From NCBI RefSeq assembly GCF_000165395.2, contig NC_010574.1, positions 248,001 to 312,000 of the forward strand: a DNA stretch of 64,000 nt, written 5' to 3'. This document shows, in pieces, positions 55,147-64,000 of the stretch (its first letter is position 1; every line of letters begins with the position of its first letter). The notes beneath the pieces were generated by a model. That model was not told the DNA's origin, ran no database searches, and was given only the letters and a program-made list of their open reading frames with translations. Made by a program: the position numbers and the translations under genes. The DNA comes from Babesia bovis T2Bo. Taxonomy: Eukaryota; Apicomplexa; Aconoidasida; Piroplasmida; Babesiidae.

Positions 55147-57443
55147 AATTCAAGAATTTCGTTGTCTTCGCCGATATTCTTCTTTATTTTAACAACCAGT
55201 GTATTTTTTTCACCGGTAATGTATTCGTTATAGTTGACTCCGCGTAGATGATATGTGGATCCGCGGCGTATTTTTTCGAAATAGCTCCATCTTAAGTTTC
55301 TAGGCAGCCATGAATTCGATCCTTCTATATAACGCTGTCCAAAAATGCTAGACCATTCTCTCGATAATGCGCTCCCATATACATATCGACATTCATAACT
55401 ATATGTATTTCCGGGGCTAATTGATCTGCCTTCATGATTCACTTTTATACTTACTAAAAAGTCATCAGAAGGAGAAGGATCATAAATAATGTCTGATTTA
55501 TTAACATATATCTGTCGTTCGTTTCTCTGTGCTGAAAAAAGTGGTCTAATTAACAAAACATTGTGTTCATGATAGGTTGATTCCAAAATCAATTGAGATG
55601 TTGCGATGCCTCTATCGGTGATGCAATTACAACTCAAACTAAATACTTCAATTGGATTTATTGTAAATTTAAACATTTGGAGACCATCGACCTTTCTCAT
55701 ATGCATGTTGGTGATAGATGGTGGCCAAGGCAGTGATCCTCCCGTAGAGAGATCGAACGCACTCTCTGAACAATTTGGTGGCATCAGCATCTCACCAGGT
55801 TTGCAATATATGCCCGTTCGAATTACACCCGAATTGTGGTGAATGATGCATTGACGATAAAAACGTCGAATACCAGTATATGATTTCCATACGCACCTTC
55901 TCCTGGCCGACTGAGGATCAAAAATTCTCATTTCCCCGGTTTCACAACCAACAACATCATATGGGTGGGTCAAGGATAAAGTAATTCTAATGGTGGCAAA
56001 TATATGTTCAAACGGATAATTGACACGAGGCAACAAACGCCAATAGAAACAAAGTGAATCGTAACTTCCTATCATTGTTAATGGTTTGTTAATATCATAG
56101 CTTAACTTTACAACTCCTTTTCTAGCATTAGATACATCTAACGTGAGTGCATCACCAGCTAATTTCTCACTGTAATGCCTTTTAAGTACGTGGTTGTTCC
56201 ACTTACTACTACCCAGAATACGTAACTTTCTCAAACTACTTGGATTAAAGGTTGTATAAAATAAATTAGGTGGTGTATCATCTTTCAATTCTATTTGTTC
56301 GTCTCCGTCATCATCTAATATAATATCAGAATCAGCTGGGAATTTTATAGTAACATTGCTCCCGGGGTGAAGAACGAAAGAACACCAGAAATGTCGGATG
56401 TATTTTAATCGATTTTTCATTAGCATATTATTGATATCGCAAACATATTCATAACGGGGTTTTACTATAAGTTTAGCGACAACTTCGGAATTCACACGAT
56501 CCCTGCAAACACAATAACCTTCTATGAGCGGTGAGGCCAGATAAACAAATGGCTGAACAATAAGCAAAGTATCATTATAAGCGGTCATATACCGATGTAC
56601 AAGTGGATGGTGTACGTAATTATTGTCGCTAATTAAATATCTAAAACAATCTGGTGGTTCTATTTCTCCTTCACAGAGAAATCCTATAGGTAATGTAGAC
56701 ATTGGGTCGACCACACATGTACGTAACCCTGTTGCTTCATCTATAATGACATCATTCGGATTCCTAAAGAGAGGTGATGCTCTACTACCACAACCCATAA
56801 GTGGATGATGAAAACTATTGCGGCGTAGATATACAACACCAATCCCTGAACTATACTTATCCAAAGCTCTTGTTAATGAAGAATAAGTGTTTCTTCGGAT
56901 GGTATGTGAATGATCCAAATCTACAGTATTAGTCAAGTATGATACTAACGTAGGTGTGAGTTCTAAATCTACTGGGCCACAAAGTAACATCAACCTGTTT
57001 TCAGTCATTATATAATGCTCATCTCTCTGAACGTAAATATTGAAGGAGGTTGAATTTATCCCCCTATCGAAGATCCATATAGGTGCAACGCTCTCGCTAA
57101 TTATTATCTCTGATACTGGGCGTGTTTCCAAGCCATGTTGACTGCTTATATAGGCGTTTCGCTCGATGTAAGAATCATTTGATGACCTAGGATGCCATGT
57201 ATAATTCACATCTCCTACTCTATCGGGGCAACTTATGGACACAAACCTATCGTTGTGCGAGTTAAGTACACAGATAACAGCTGCAAAGTTTGTAATGGCA
57301 GGATCGTCCATAAAATCATGTACCACATCAGCAGAACATACATTAGTATTAATCACCAATGATATTAAAGCACTTATTACATATAACACCAACTTAGTGG
57401 CTTGTGAGCTCAAAATACGAAGAGATGACATTGTAACGAACAT
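54471..57443 (-). CDS. 6-Cys (s48/45) family surface/secreted protein, copy 2
   Basis: A single exon. Start chosen at ATG 57443 (MFVTMSSL; 57431 also possible), because it puts a signal peptide (LVLYVISALISLVINTNVCSA) at the front; the frame is open to 57506. About 990 residues. Domain marks: MGCGSRASPLFRN ... IGFLCEGEIEPPDCFRYL, DINNMLMKNRLKYIRHFWCS, GCETGEMRIF, and the final HGCGVTFTGEEIF ... CGFYCPPPYVIDPPLCFQEV. The end (RHILDELFGQ) is polar, with no GPI signal. Its last 225 residues and flanking DNA are nearly identical to copy 3, while the front two thirds are clearly different. Confidence 0.85.
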   Translation of the reverse strand: MFVTMSSLRILSSQATKLVLYVISALISLVINTNVCSADVVHDFMDDPAITNFAAVICVLNSHNDRFVSISCPDRVGDVNYTWHPRSSNDSYIERNAYISSQHGLETRPVSEIIISESVAPIWIFDRGINSTSFNIYVQRDEHYIMTENRLMLLCGPVDLELTPTLVSYLTNTVDLDHSHTIRRNTYSSLTRALDKYSSGIGVVYLRRNSFHHPLMGCGSRASPLFRNPNDVIIDEATGLRTCVVDPMSTLPIGFLCEGEIEPPDCFRYLISDNNYVHHPLVHRYMTAYNDTLLIVQPFVYLASPLIEGYCVCRDRVNSEVVAKLIVKPRYEYVCDINNMLMKNRLKYIRHFWCSFVLHPGSNVTIKFPADSDIILDDDGDEQIELKDDTPPNLFYTTFNPSSLRKLRILGSSKWNNHVLKRHYSEKLAGDALTLDVSNARKGVVKLSYDINKPLTMIGSYDSLCFYWRLLPRVNYPFEHIFATIRITLSLTHPYDVVGCETGEMRIFDPQSARRRCVWKSYTGIRRFYRQCIIHHNSGVIRTGIYCKPGEMLMPPNCSESAFDLSTGGSLPWPPSITNMHMRKVDGLQMFKFTINPIEVFSLSCNCITDRGIATSQLILESTYHEHNVLLIRPLFSAQRNERQIYVNKSDIIYDPSPSDDFLVSIKVNHEGRSISPGNTYSYECRYVYGSALSREWSSIFGQRYIEGSNSWLPRNLRWSYFEKIRRGSTYHLRGVNYNEYITGEKNTLVVKIKKNIGEDNEILEFNYRSSGILISKDPNNANSLSFHYLCGLRPDVGYGLVDRISEVDRERLNITDLRYPSGTYKLLEMVVVTTDPYVHGCGVTFTGEEIFKPDTVHITDANDGSSGCQVDLSEHRECGFYCPPPYVIDPPLCFQEVLVDGVVTQLSDISDSMVYHKSTHFSLLSLHHSHKQSNQEPKMSPPLQCRCLSITGEVISTINIVNYYSNDSFKRPKGLMRVYRHILDELFGQ

Positions 57444-58281
57444 GAAAATTATTATATTGGCGCGCCTTATTTGACCAAAATATTGTAGTGCATAACGATT
57501 CAACAAAACAGCGAAAGTAACGCAAAAAAAGGATTTTAAAGTTGGAATATATCATTAATTTGAAATACAGTATCAAGAAGATTTTGAAAATAAATTTTTT
57601 GGAGAAAAATTACCAGTATGGCAAAAAAATTAAACCAACATTATTTACAAAAGTGCCTTAAAGGGATATAAATTGAATACAAGCTACGTATCAATGTGCA
57701 AAAGATGATTTTCGTAAATCAGACCTCGTGGTATCCATCACTCCTACATCCTTTAACTACTTTCGATATCACCTGGGCATACGCATAGACATACAGAATC
57801 TATAGTCAACAGTATTCGACGGTACTTCACAGGACATGTGCTAGCCAGATCCCAATAACCATAGCTCAGTGCTAAAATGTATCCACAGTAGAATTCAATT
57901 GCCCACTATGCAACGTGATACCTGGATTTTTCTAAATAAACATCCACCTACACGGACAAATATCTCCTTGATTTGGTTGTGTTACTACTATGACAATAAC
58001 TACGCAAACTTGCACAGAACTCTAGCATACATGTTTAATCTATTATATACCAATGTATATTAGTTATGCTTTGGGTACATCGATGCATCGAAACTAAAGT
58101 GTTAATAGGGTATAATAAATAGAATTTACAAATCACTCTAACTTATGGTGGCAACATATTGATGCCAACATGGTCACTAATGCAGTTTGTATAAGAAATC
58201 AAGTTATAACCAATTTTAGATGCAGAAGGTTTGACTAGGTGTCACAATTGTTGCACGAATTGGGTCACCTTCATGGTTGGG
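57444..58281. other. Intergenic region between 6-Cys genes 2 and 3
   Basis: From 57653 to 58281 this is the second copy of the duplicated spacer (block A). The 210 bp before gene 2 are AT-rich and unique. A duplicated 64-codon frame (57869-58063) is not supported as a gene. Confidence 0.5.
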
Positions 58282-58957
58282 TTATTGCCCAAACAACTCG
58301 TCTAGTATATGACGATAGACTCGCATAAGACCCTTGGGTCTTTTGAACGAATCATTTGAGTAGTAGTTCACTATGTTGATCGTAGAAATAACTTCACCGG
58401 TTATAGAAAGGCAACGACATTGCAAAGGAGGAGACATCTTTGGCTCTTGGTTGGATTGCTTGTGGGAATGATGTAGACTTAACAAAGAAAAGTGAGTTGA
58501 CTTGTGGTATACCATGGAGTCGCTAATGTCACTGAGCTGAGTCACAACTCCATCTACTAATACCTCCTGGAAACATAATGGAGGGTCAATGACGTAGGGA
58601 GGCGGGCAGTAAAAACCACACTCTCGATGTTCACTGAGGTCCACCTGACACCCAGATGAACCGTCATTTGCATCAGTGATATGCACGGTATCTGGTTTGA
58701 ATATTTCTTCACCAGTGAATGTGACACCACATCCATGGACATATGGATCAGTTGTGACTACGACCATCTCTAACAGTTTGTATGTACCACTAGGATAACG
58801 GAGGTCAGTTATGTTTAGCCGCTCCCTGTCAACCTCTGATATCCTATCTACCAATCCATATCCCACATCTGGTCGGAGGCCACATAAATAATGGAAAGAT
58901 AGTGAATTCGCATTGTTGGGGTCTTTAGATATCAATATGCCGCTAGAACGGTAGCTA
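57653..58957. repeat. Conversion block A, copy at 6-Cys gene 3
   Basis: Second copy of the 1.3-kb block also at 53841-55146, including the same stop codon and downstream DNA. It ends inside the codons for SYRSSGIL, after which gene 3 becomes unique. Confidence 0.88.
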
Positions 58958-61191
58958 AATGTTAATAGCGCTGGCGAATCATTGCTCTGCTTGTGAGTTA
59001 CGCTTATAACTTTGCTGCTGCCCGTGATTACATCTTTATAATTTCTTTTTATCAATCTATCTGCCGACGTTGTGATATATTTGTATAGATATGTTGACTC
59101 AGATTTTTTCGGTATCCATGAGGTTTTTAATTCATCAGGTATTTCTTCCGAATCTATGATTTGTTGCAAATGACTACTGTTTTGGTAACTGTATCTACAT
59201 TCTAATGAGTAGGAGGTGCCTCGCGCAACTACAATTTTTTCATATTGCCCAATGATATCTATGTTGTGTGAACCACCAGGCGATCTAGCATCACTAATAG
59301 TCAACTTTCCTAAATTGTATAACTTCATTGTCATATCTCCATTCAACTCAGGAATGGGAATAATAGGCAATACTAACATATGCTGAACGTTAGATTGCAG
59401 AATTAATTGAGATCTATCATATCCCTGGGAATCTACACAGCTACAACCCACACTCAACGGTCTAGTGTTGTTGTAACTGAGCTGTAATATTCTCATACCG
59501 CTGACCTTAGCGTATGTTAGACTCTTAACAGATTGTGGTAATCTAGTTGTTTTGCCGAGTGAATAATCATAAAGATTCTCTAAACAATTATTCGGCATCA
59601 GTGATTCACCATCTTTGCAAAATATACCGGCTTTGATGGCTCCATATGCATTTTCCAGAACACACTTATGTAGAAACCCATTAATGTACTCATACTTCTT
59701 CCATACGCAATCTTTAGCAACTAGACTGGGATCGAATATTGGGGTCTGATGGCTGTCGCAACCTTTTATATCATAAGGATGAGTCACAGCAAGTGCAACC
59801 TTAATAGGAGTTATTATTTTGCCAAATACGTTATTTCGGTGTGGTAACAACTGCCAGTAAAAACACAAAGGTTCATATTCCCCTATCATAGCTAAAGGTT
59901 TATCTCTATGATACTTGATCTTTATCACACCTTTATGCGCACTAGAAGTGTCCATCGATAATGCGTCGCCAGAAAGCTTGGTGTTATAATCCACCATTCG
60001 GAGACTGTTAAACCACTTTCTACCGGTTAAAAAACTAACATGCTCCAACGTACTAGGTTTAAACTGTGTTTCATATGGATATACAGCCTGTAGCGTAGAA
60101 GTATTAGTGGTGTCACTGAGAATAATGTTCGGGTCAGGAGGAAAGCGAATGGTCAACGTACTGCCAGGGTGAAGTGTAACGGAACACCAAAAGCTATGGA
60201 TTGGCTGCACCCGATTCTTCATCAACATGTTATTGATGTCGCAAACATATTCGTACCGAGGCTTGACCACAATCTTGGCAAGGACCCTATCAGTTAGTGG
60301 GTCAATGCACAAACAATGTCCCTCAAACAATGATGTTGCCAAATAAGTAAGTGGCTGCGCAACCACTAATGTAGAACGATTCATCAGAGTCCATCGCTCC
60401 GTTCGGTTAGGACGTATTTTCCCGTTAGTATCGATAAGGTATTTCATACACTCTGGAGGCTCCATGCGACCCTCGCAGAGGAAACCAATAGGTGTACTTG
60501 ACATTGGGTCAACTTCACATGAACGCACTCCAGTATCAGCATCTACATCGACCAACTGTTTATCTAAAAATAAACTAGATGACCTACTACCACAACCTTG
60601 AAGGGGTTGTTGAAAATTGCTTCGTCGCAGGTATAACATTCCAATTCCTTTACCAAATGGTTTCAAAGCTTCTGTTAAACCAGACCCATCTCTCCAAGGA
60701 ATACGTATAGATTTGGTTATATCGATTTTTCTAGTCAAGTGGTAATTTAGCGAGGATGTTAGCTTAAAAGTGGACGGCGCACATATGAAAAGCAACCTAT
60801 TGTCTTTCATCACAAAATGTTCATCTTCTGGCACATTTATATATAGAATCACATTGCTACCATGAACTTCGAAGTGCCATAATTTATTTTTATATTCACT
60901 AACTAACATTCTCGATAATGAGGACTCTTCCAAATGGCTCGTTCCGCTAACATATACACCATCTCCATTTTCATAATTCCCGGATATGGGATGCCAACCA
61001 TATGGTACTCCATTTACATTTAAAGGACATATGGCATATATTGATCTATCAGTAGAAGATTGGGCTACGCACATAAGCACAGCGTTTTCCTCCAGTGGCG
61101 CCTCACTGCTAAAGTCACAGAGGATATCTATACCCGTAACATTCACAGCCAGCAGTGCTGCAACTAGAGAAAAGGAAATCATTAGTCTCAT
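58282..61191 (-). CDS. 6-Cys (s48/45) family surface/secreted protein, copy 3 (mosaic)
   Basis: A single exon of 969 codons with signal peptide (MISFSLVAALLAVNVTG). By origin it is a patchwork: residues 1-192 unique, 192-383 identical to copy 1 (GCGSRSSSLFLDKQ through KPSTLEH), 384-745 unique (including DIKGCDSHQTPIFDPS and CKDGESLMPNNC), and 745-969 nearly identical to copy 2. Domain and cysteine layout is kept throughout, so the product should be folded and functional. No GPI signal at the end. Same strand as the other two. Confidence 0.86.
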   Translation of the reverse strand: MRLMISFSLVAALLAVNVTGIDILCDFSSEAPLEENAVLMCVAQSSTDRSIYAICPLNVNGVPYGWHPISGNYENGDGVYVSGTSHLEESSLSRMLVSEYKNKLWHFEVHGSNVILYINVPEDEHFVMKDNRLLFICAPSTFKLTSSLNYHLTRKIDITKSIRIPWRDGSGLTEALKPFGKGIGMLYLRRSNFQQPLQGCGSRSSSLFLDKQLVDVDADTGVRSCEVDPMSSTPIGFLCEGRMEPPECMKYLIDTNGKIRPNRTERWTLMNRSTLVVAQPLTYLATSLFEGHCLCIDPLTDRVLAKIVVKPRYEYVCDINNMLMKNRVQPIHSFWCSVTLHPGSTLTIRFPPDPNIILSDTTNTSTLQAVYPYETQFKPSTLEHVSFLTGRKWFNSLRMVDYNTKLSGDALSMDTSSAHKGVIKIKYHRDKPLAMIGEYEPLCFYWQLLPHRNNVFGKIITPIKVALAVTHPYDIKGCDSHQTPIFDPSLVAKDCVWKKYEYINGFLHKCVLENAYGAIKAGIFCKDGESLMPNNCLENLYDYSLGKTTRLPQSVKSLTYAKVSGMRILQLSYNNTRPLSVGCSCVDSQGYDRSQLILQSNVQHMLVLPIIPIPELNGDMTMKLYNLGKLTISDARSPGGSHNIDIIGQYEKIVVARGTSYSLECRYSYQNSSHLQQIIDSEEIPDELKTSWIPKKSESTYLYKYITTSADRLIKRNYKDVITGSSKVISVTHKQSNDSPALLTFSYRSSGILISKDPNNANSLSFHYLCGLRPDVGYGLVDRISEVDRERLNITDLRYPSGTYKLLEMVVVTTDPYVHGCGVTFTGEEIFKPDTVHITDANDGSSGCQVDLSEHRECGFYCPPPYVIDPPLCFQEVLVDGVVTQLSDISDSMVYHKSTHFSLLSLHHSHKQSNQEPKMSPPLQCRCLSITGEVISTINIVNYYSNDSFKRPKGLMRVYRHILDELFGQ
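60041..60615. repeat. Conversion block B, copy in 6-Cys gene 3
   Basis: Second copy of the 575-bp block at 52410-52984. Its edges fall inside codons for LEH and for QQPLQGC, with unique sequence on both sides. Confidence 0.85.
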
Positions 61192-61902
61192 GGTTTCCTG
61201 ATTAATTATTTTGGGATATTACTAACCTCTTTATCTCACTTCTGTATTGCGTATAGATAACTTATTTATGAATAAGCAATTCCTTATCTATTCTATTGTA
61301 TGTTTGATAACTGCGCACTGATTGGCTTAATGTTAAAGTGGCGGCATATAATAGCAATTTTTGAAGTGAGATTGTTGGTTTCAACTAGCGTATGTCGCTT
61401 GCACTAATCTAACACAACAAAACGTTGGCTTGCCATAAATATAATGATATCATACAGTATCAACGATCTTTAAAGAAGAAACTGAAACTATTTCAGATAT
61501 CTTCCTAGTTATATGTTGCCATAAGTCCATAAAATGCACGAATGGGTATTAAAATGACCTGTTTAGATGACTTCAGCGATTAAATGCGTAACTCCAGTAT
61601 GTATTTACATGTCATTTTTGTTGTCAAATCTATTATTACCACTAACCAGCGTACGATTGTCGAGGGGAACAGCAGGCATTGCAAAAAAATGTTAGAATTT
61701 TCGTGTCTATATTACACACGGATTGAATTTTCAAATGCCTTTTGAAGAGCTAGCGATAGAGGTATTGCTAATATAAGGCTAAGAATCCAACAGGGCTGGA
61801 ATCACATAAACAACCCGTAGATAAACAAGGTATCGCAATGTCTACGTTGACACACAGAGCATAATAATAATTCATTAATTGTCCATTGTGGATACTTTTT
61901 CT
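61192..61902. other. Spacer after the 6-Cys array
   Basis: No gene, RNA or repeat supported in 710 bp. It is AT-rich and holds the promoter of 6-Cys gene 3 and the 3' end of CWC2. Confidence 0.4.
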
Positions 61903-63396
61903 TCACACATCAACTTCATAACATTCTTCGCTTAAACCCTCAGCTGTCTGCAGGATGTTGTGTAGCTTAGACAAGCGCTGTGATTCTAGCTCACGAGCGG
62001 TGCGTTGTGCAGAAGCTTGTTCTGCAGCAGATGGCCCTGACGTGTGGAAATTGCTTTTCAAAAAGTACTCTTGGAAAACTTCTAGCTGCGCTTCATGCTG
62101 TTTTACACGGGCTTCAAATTCAGCTCTTTCATGCCCCCGTTTCCTATTTTCCTTTTTCATATCATGGGCCCATTTAACGTTAAGTGCCGTTGAGTAATTC
62201 CCCAACGGCTGGCTTGCCATAGCAACCTTAGCAAATTCTGCTATTACACGTGATTCGTATGTTACAAATGCGATACCTTTAGCAGGTACCAAATTAAGCT
62301 CAACAATTCTTCCGAATCTACCGAATTCTTCTGTCAGTACTTGCTTGAGGTTATCCACTGGATTGTATTCGGCATTGTCCGGATAAACATCACCTATAAA
62401 AAGACTCTTGCAATCCGTCATGAAGCTACCAACTCCACTCATATCATCACGGTGCTTAGCATGTCTTTCTCTGCCAAATATATCGACCCCCGAATCCAAG
62501 AAAAATTCGTCTTCCACGGTAGGCACTCTATGCAAATAGTTGCATTTAGACCCTAGAGTACAGCACCCTTTAGCGAAAAACAGGCAACAATACTTGGTAC
62601 CACAATCATCTAGTGTGTTTTTTGAGCTCCCTCGGGTATAACCTGTATCACGTTCTGGGTCGCATTTATACATTGCAGGCATAAGGCTTGGTCGGCCATT
62701 CACGGTATTAGTACGTTCACCTGACCACTTATTATACCAAATGTTATATTCCTCGCTTCCCTGTATATATGCGTTTCCCTCAAATTCCTTTATTTGTTGT
62801 CTTGCTGGACGGGACATGAGTTCTTCTAAATGTGTACGCTGTTCTACATTAGGTATCGCAACGACCTCCTCCACATCCTCTTGACCTAGTGGAACAGCAC
62901 ATCCATCGACTAGGCGCTGTAGTTGTAAACTGTCAACAATACTCTGGTCAAGTTCTCCAGCTTGGATTTTTTCCCTTATCATAGTGCCATAGCTATTAAT
63001 AGGGACACCAGCTTCATCATCTATAGTAGTAGAATCTCCTTGGCGTTGGCCAGTGTCATTAGAGTGGCTCTGAATAGCATCCGATTCGTTTTGCCTTCCA
63101 CTATCATCATTGTTTTCGTTTATGTTGCTTTGCTCATCAACTGCGATACGTGCCCTTTTTGATGACCTGGGACTGGTTCCATCTGGCCTTGGGTCACTAG
63201 GTTCATCATTAGACATAGGGGACCTTGACTCAGTATTCCCTATTTCATTGCAATCTTTGGTATACGGTACCATTTCTACAGCCGTGTATTTATTAATTAA
63301 AATGCGTTTAGTGGGTAACTCATTTGACTGAATCAATCCCGATTGCCAACAAAAGGGCCACCACGACATACACGGGATCGCGCGACACAATGACAT
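61903..63396 (-). CDS. Pre-mRNA splicing factor CWC2/RBM22-like
   Basis: A single exon of up to 497 codons. Residues 50-130 are polar. A Torus-like region (EEYNIWYNKWSGER) precedes a CCCH finger (KYCCLFFAKGCCTLGSKC then H), then HRDDMSGVGSF and an RRM (KSLFIGDVYPDN ... GIAFVTYESRVIAEFAKVAM), and a C-terminal coiled tail. This order matches Cwc2/RBM22, a Prp19-complex protein that contacts U6 snRNA in the spliceosome core, a fitting gene in such an intron-dense genome. The first ATG is 63396, but the first 41 residues look non-coding; ATG 63273 is a good alternative. Confidence 0.85.
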   Translation of the reverse strand: MSLCRAIPCMSWWPFCWQSGLIQSNELPTKRILINKYTAVEMVPYTKDCNEIGNTESRSPMSNDEPSDPRPDGTSPRSSKRARIAVDEQSNINENNDDSGRQNESDAIQSHSNDTGQRQGDSTTIDDEAGVPINSYGTMIREKIQAGELDQSIVDSLQLQRLVDGCAVPLGQEDVEEVVAIPNVEQRTHLEELMSRPARQQIKEFEGNAYIQGSEEYNIWYNKWSGERTNTVNGRPSLMPAMYKCDPERDTGYTRGSSKNTLDDCGTKYCCLFFAKGCCTLGSKCNYLHRVPTVEDEFFLDSGVDIFGRERHAKHRDDMSGVGSFMTDCKSLFIGDVYPDNAEYNPVDNLKQVLTEEFGRFGRIVELNLVPAKGIAFVTYESRVIAEFAKVAMASQPLGNYSTALNVKWAHDMKKENRKRGHERAEFEARVKQHEAQLEVFQEYFLKSNFHTSGPSAAEQASAQRTARELESQRLSKLHNILQTAEGLSEECYEVDV

Positions 63397-63648
63397 ACGC
63401 TGGATAGATTACAGAACTTTACCCAGCACGACATACAATATAATGCGTAATAAATTAGCATATATAACATGTGTAAGGAAGGCTAATAAAAACAAGACCG
63501 TCTACAGTTATCAACGAATTTTGCTACTGATAACGCATCAACCGGTACTACGAGGCTTGACCTTTTGCAATTAGTTACGTATCGACGGTACCAGGTGTAA
63601 TGCATATCACTGTAGATTGGCGAGTGGTAGATAAAGGGCCTTAGCGAA

Positions 63649-64000
<352 letters not shown>

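Overview
The window is nuclear DNA of an apicomplexan piroplasm, most likely Babesia bovis or a close relative. Four things point there: (1) tiny introns, mostly 33-41 nt with GT..AG ends, in nearly every multi-exon gene; (2) two fragments that read like the ves1 (VESA1) variant-antigen family of B. bovis; (3) a tandem array of 6-Cys (s48/45) surface proteins; (4) plastid-import genes without photosynthesis genes. The species call is inference; no database search was possible. Gene models below were built by joining open frames at short GT..AG introns with matching phase, so exon edges are hand-made predictions.

Layout. 1-2.1 kb: the 5' part of an MFS transporter (runs off the left edge), then two ves1-like fragments in reversed order. 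2.2-8.2 kb: a small Spartan/SprT-type protease divergent from a RING-finger gene, a secreted protein with a RimP-like C-terminus, a methyltransferase and a secreted acidic protein. 8.4 kb: tRNA-Thr(UGU). 8.8-30.6 kb: PWP2/UTP1, a gene-free stretch holding a candidate structured RNA, a LOTUS/OHA-like protein, an UNC-45-like myosin chaperone, a GPHR/GPR89 membrane protein, mitochondrial S6, L44 (eL42), an intron-rich coiled-coil protein, a metacaspase-like protein without its catalytic cysteine, and the ER-shaping GTPase RHD3/SEY1. 30.8-35.4 kb: a HIT zinc finger, the DIM1 rRNA dimethylase and a divergent PP2A scaffold. 36.3-41.6 kb: a degenerate porphobilinogen synthase (ALAD/HemB) followed 19 bp later by a stromal processing peptidase (SPP). 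41.7-50.2 kb: a B-box protein, RPAC2, an organelle-type lysyl-tRNA synthetase, prefoldin 2 and a PH-like protein. 50.6-61.2 kb: three 6-Cys genes with near-identical exchanged blocks. 61.9-64 kb: the CWC2/RBM22-like splicing factor and the 3' part of triosephosphate isomerase (runs off the right edge).

How the genes fit together. Most are housekeeping: ribosome assembly (PWP2, DIM1, RPAC2, L44), splicing (CWC2), folding (UNC-45, prefoldin), ER shape (SEY1). The apicoplast set (ALAD-like, SPP, probably LysRS and the RimP-like protein) and the parasite-specific set (6-Cys array, ves1 remnants, pseudo-metacaspase) are the parts of special interest. The most striking locus is ALAD-SPP: the ALAD has lost the Schiff-base lysine, SPP has no leader of its own, and the reading phases allow SPP to borrow the ALAD signal-peptide exon.
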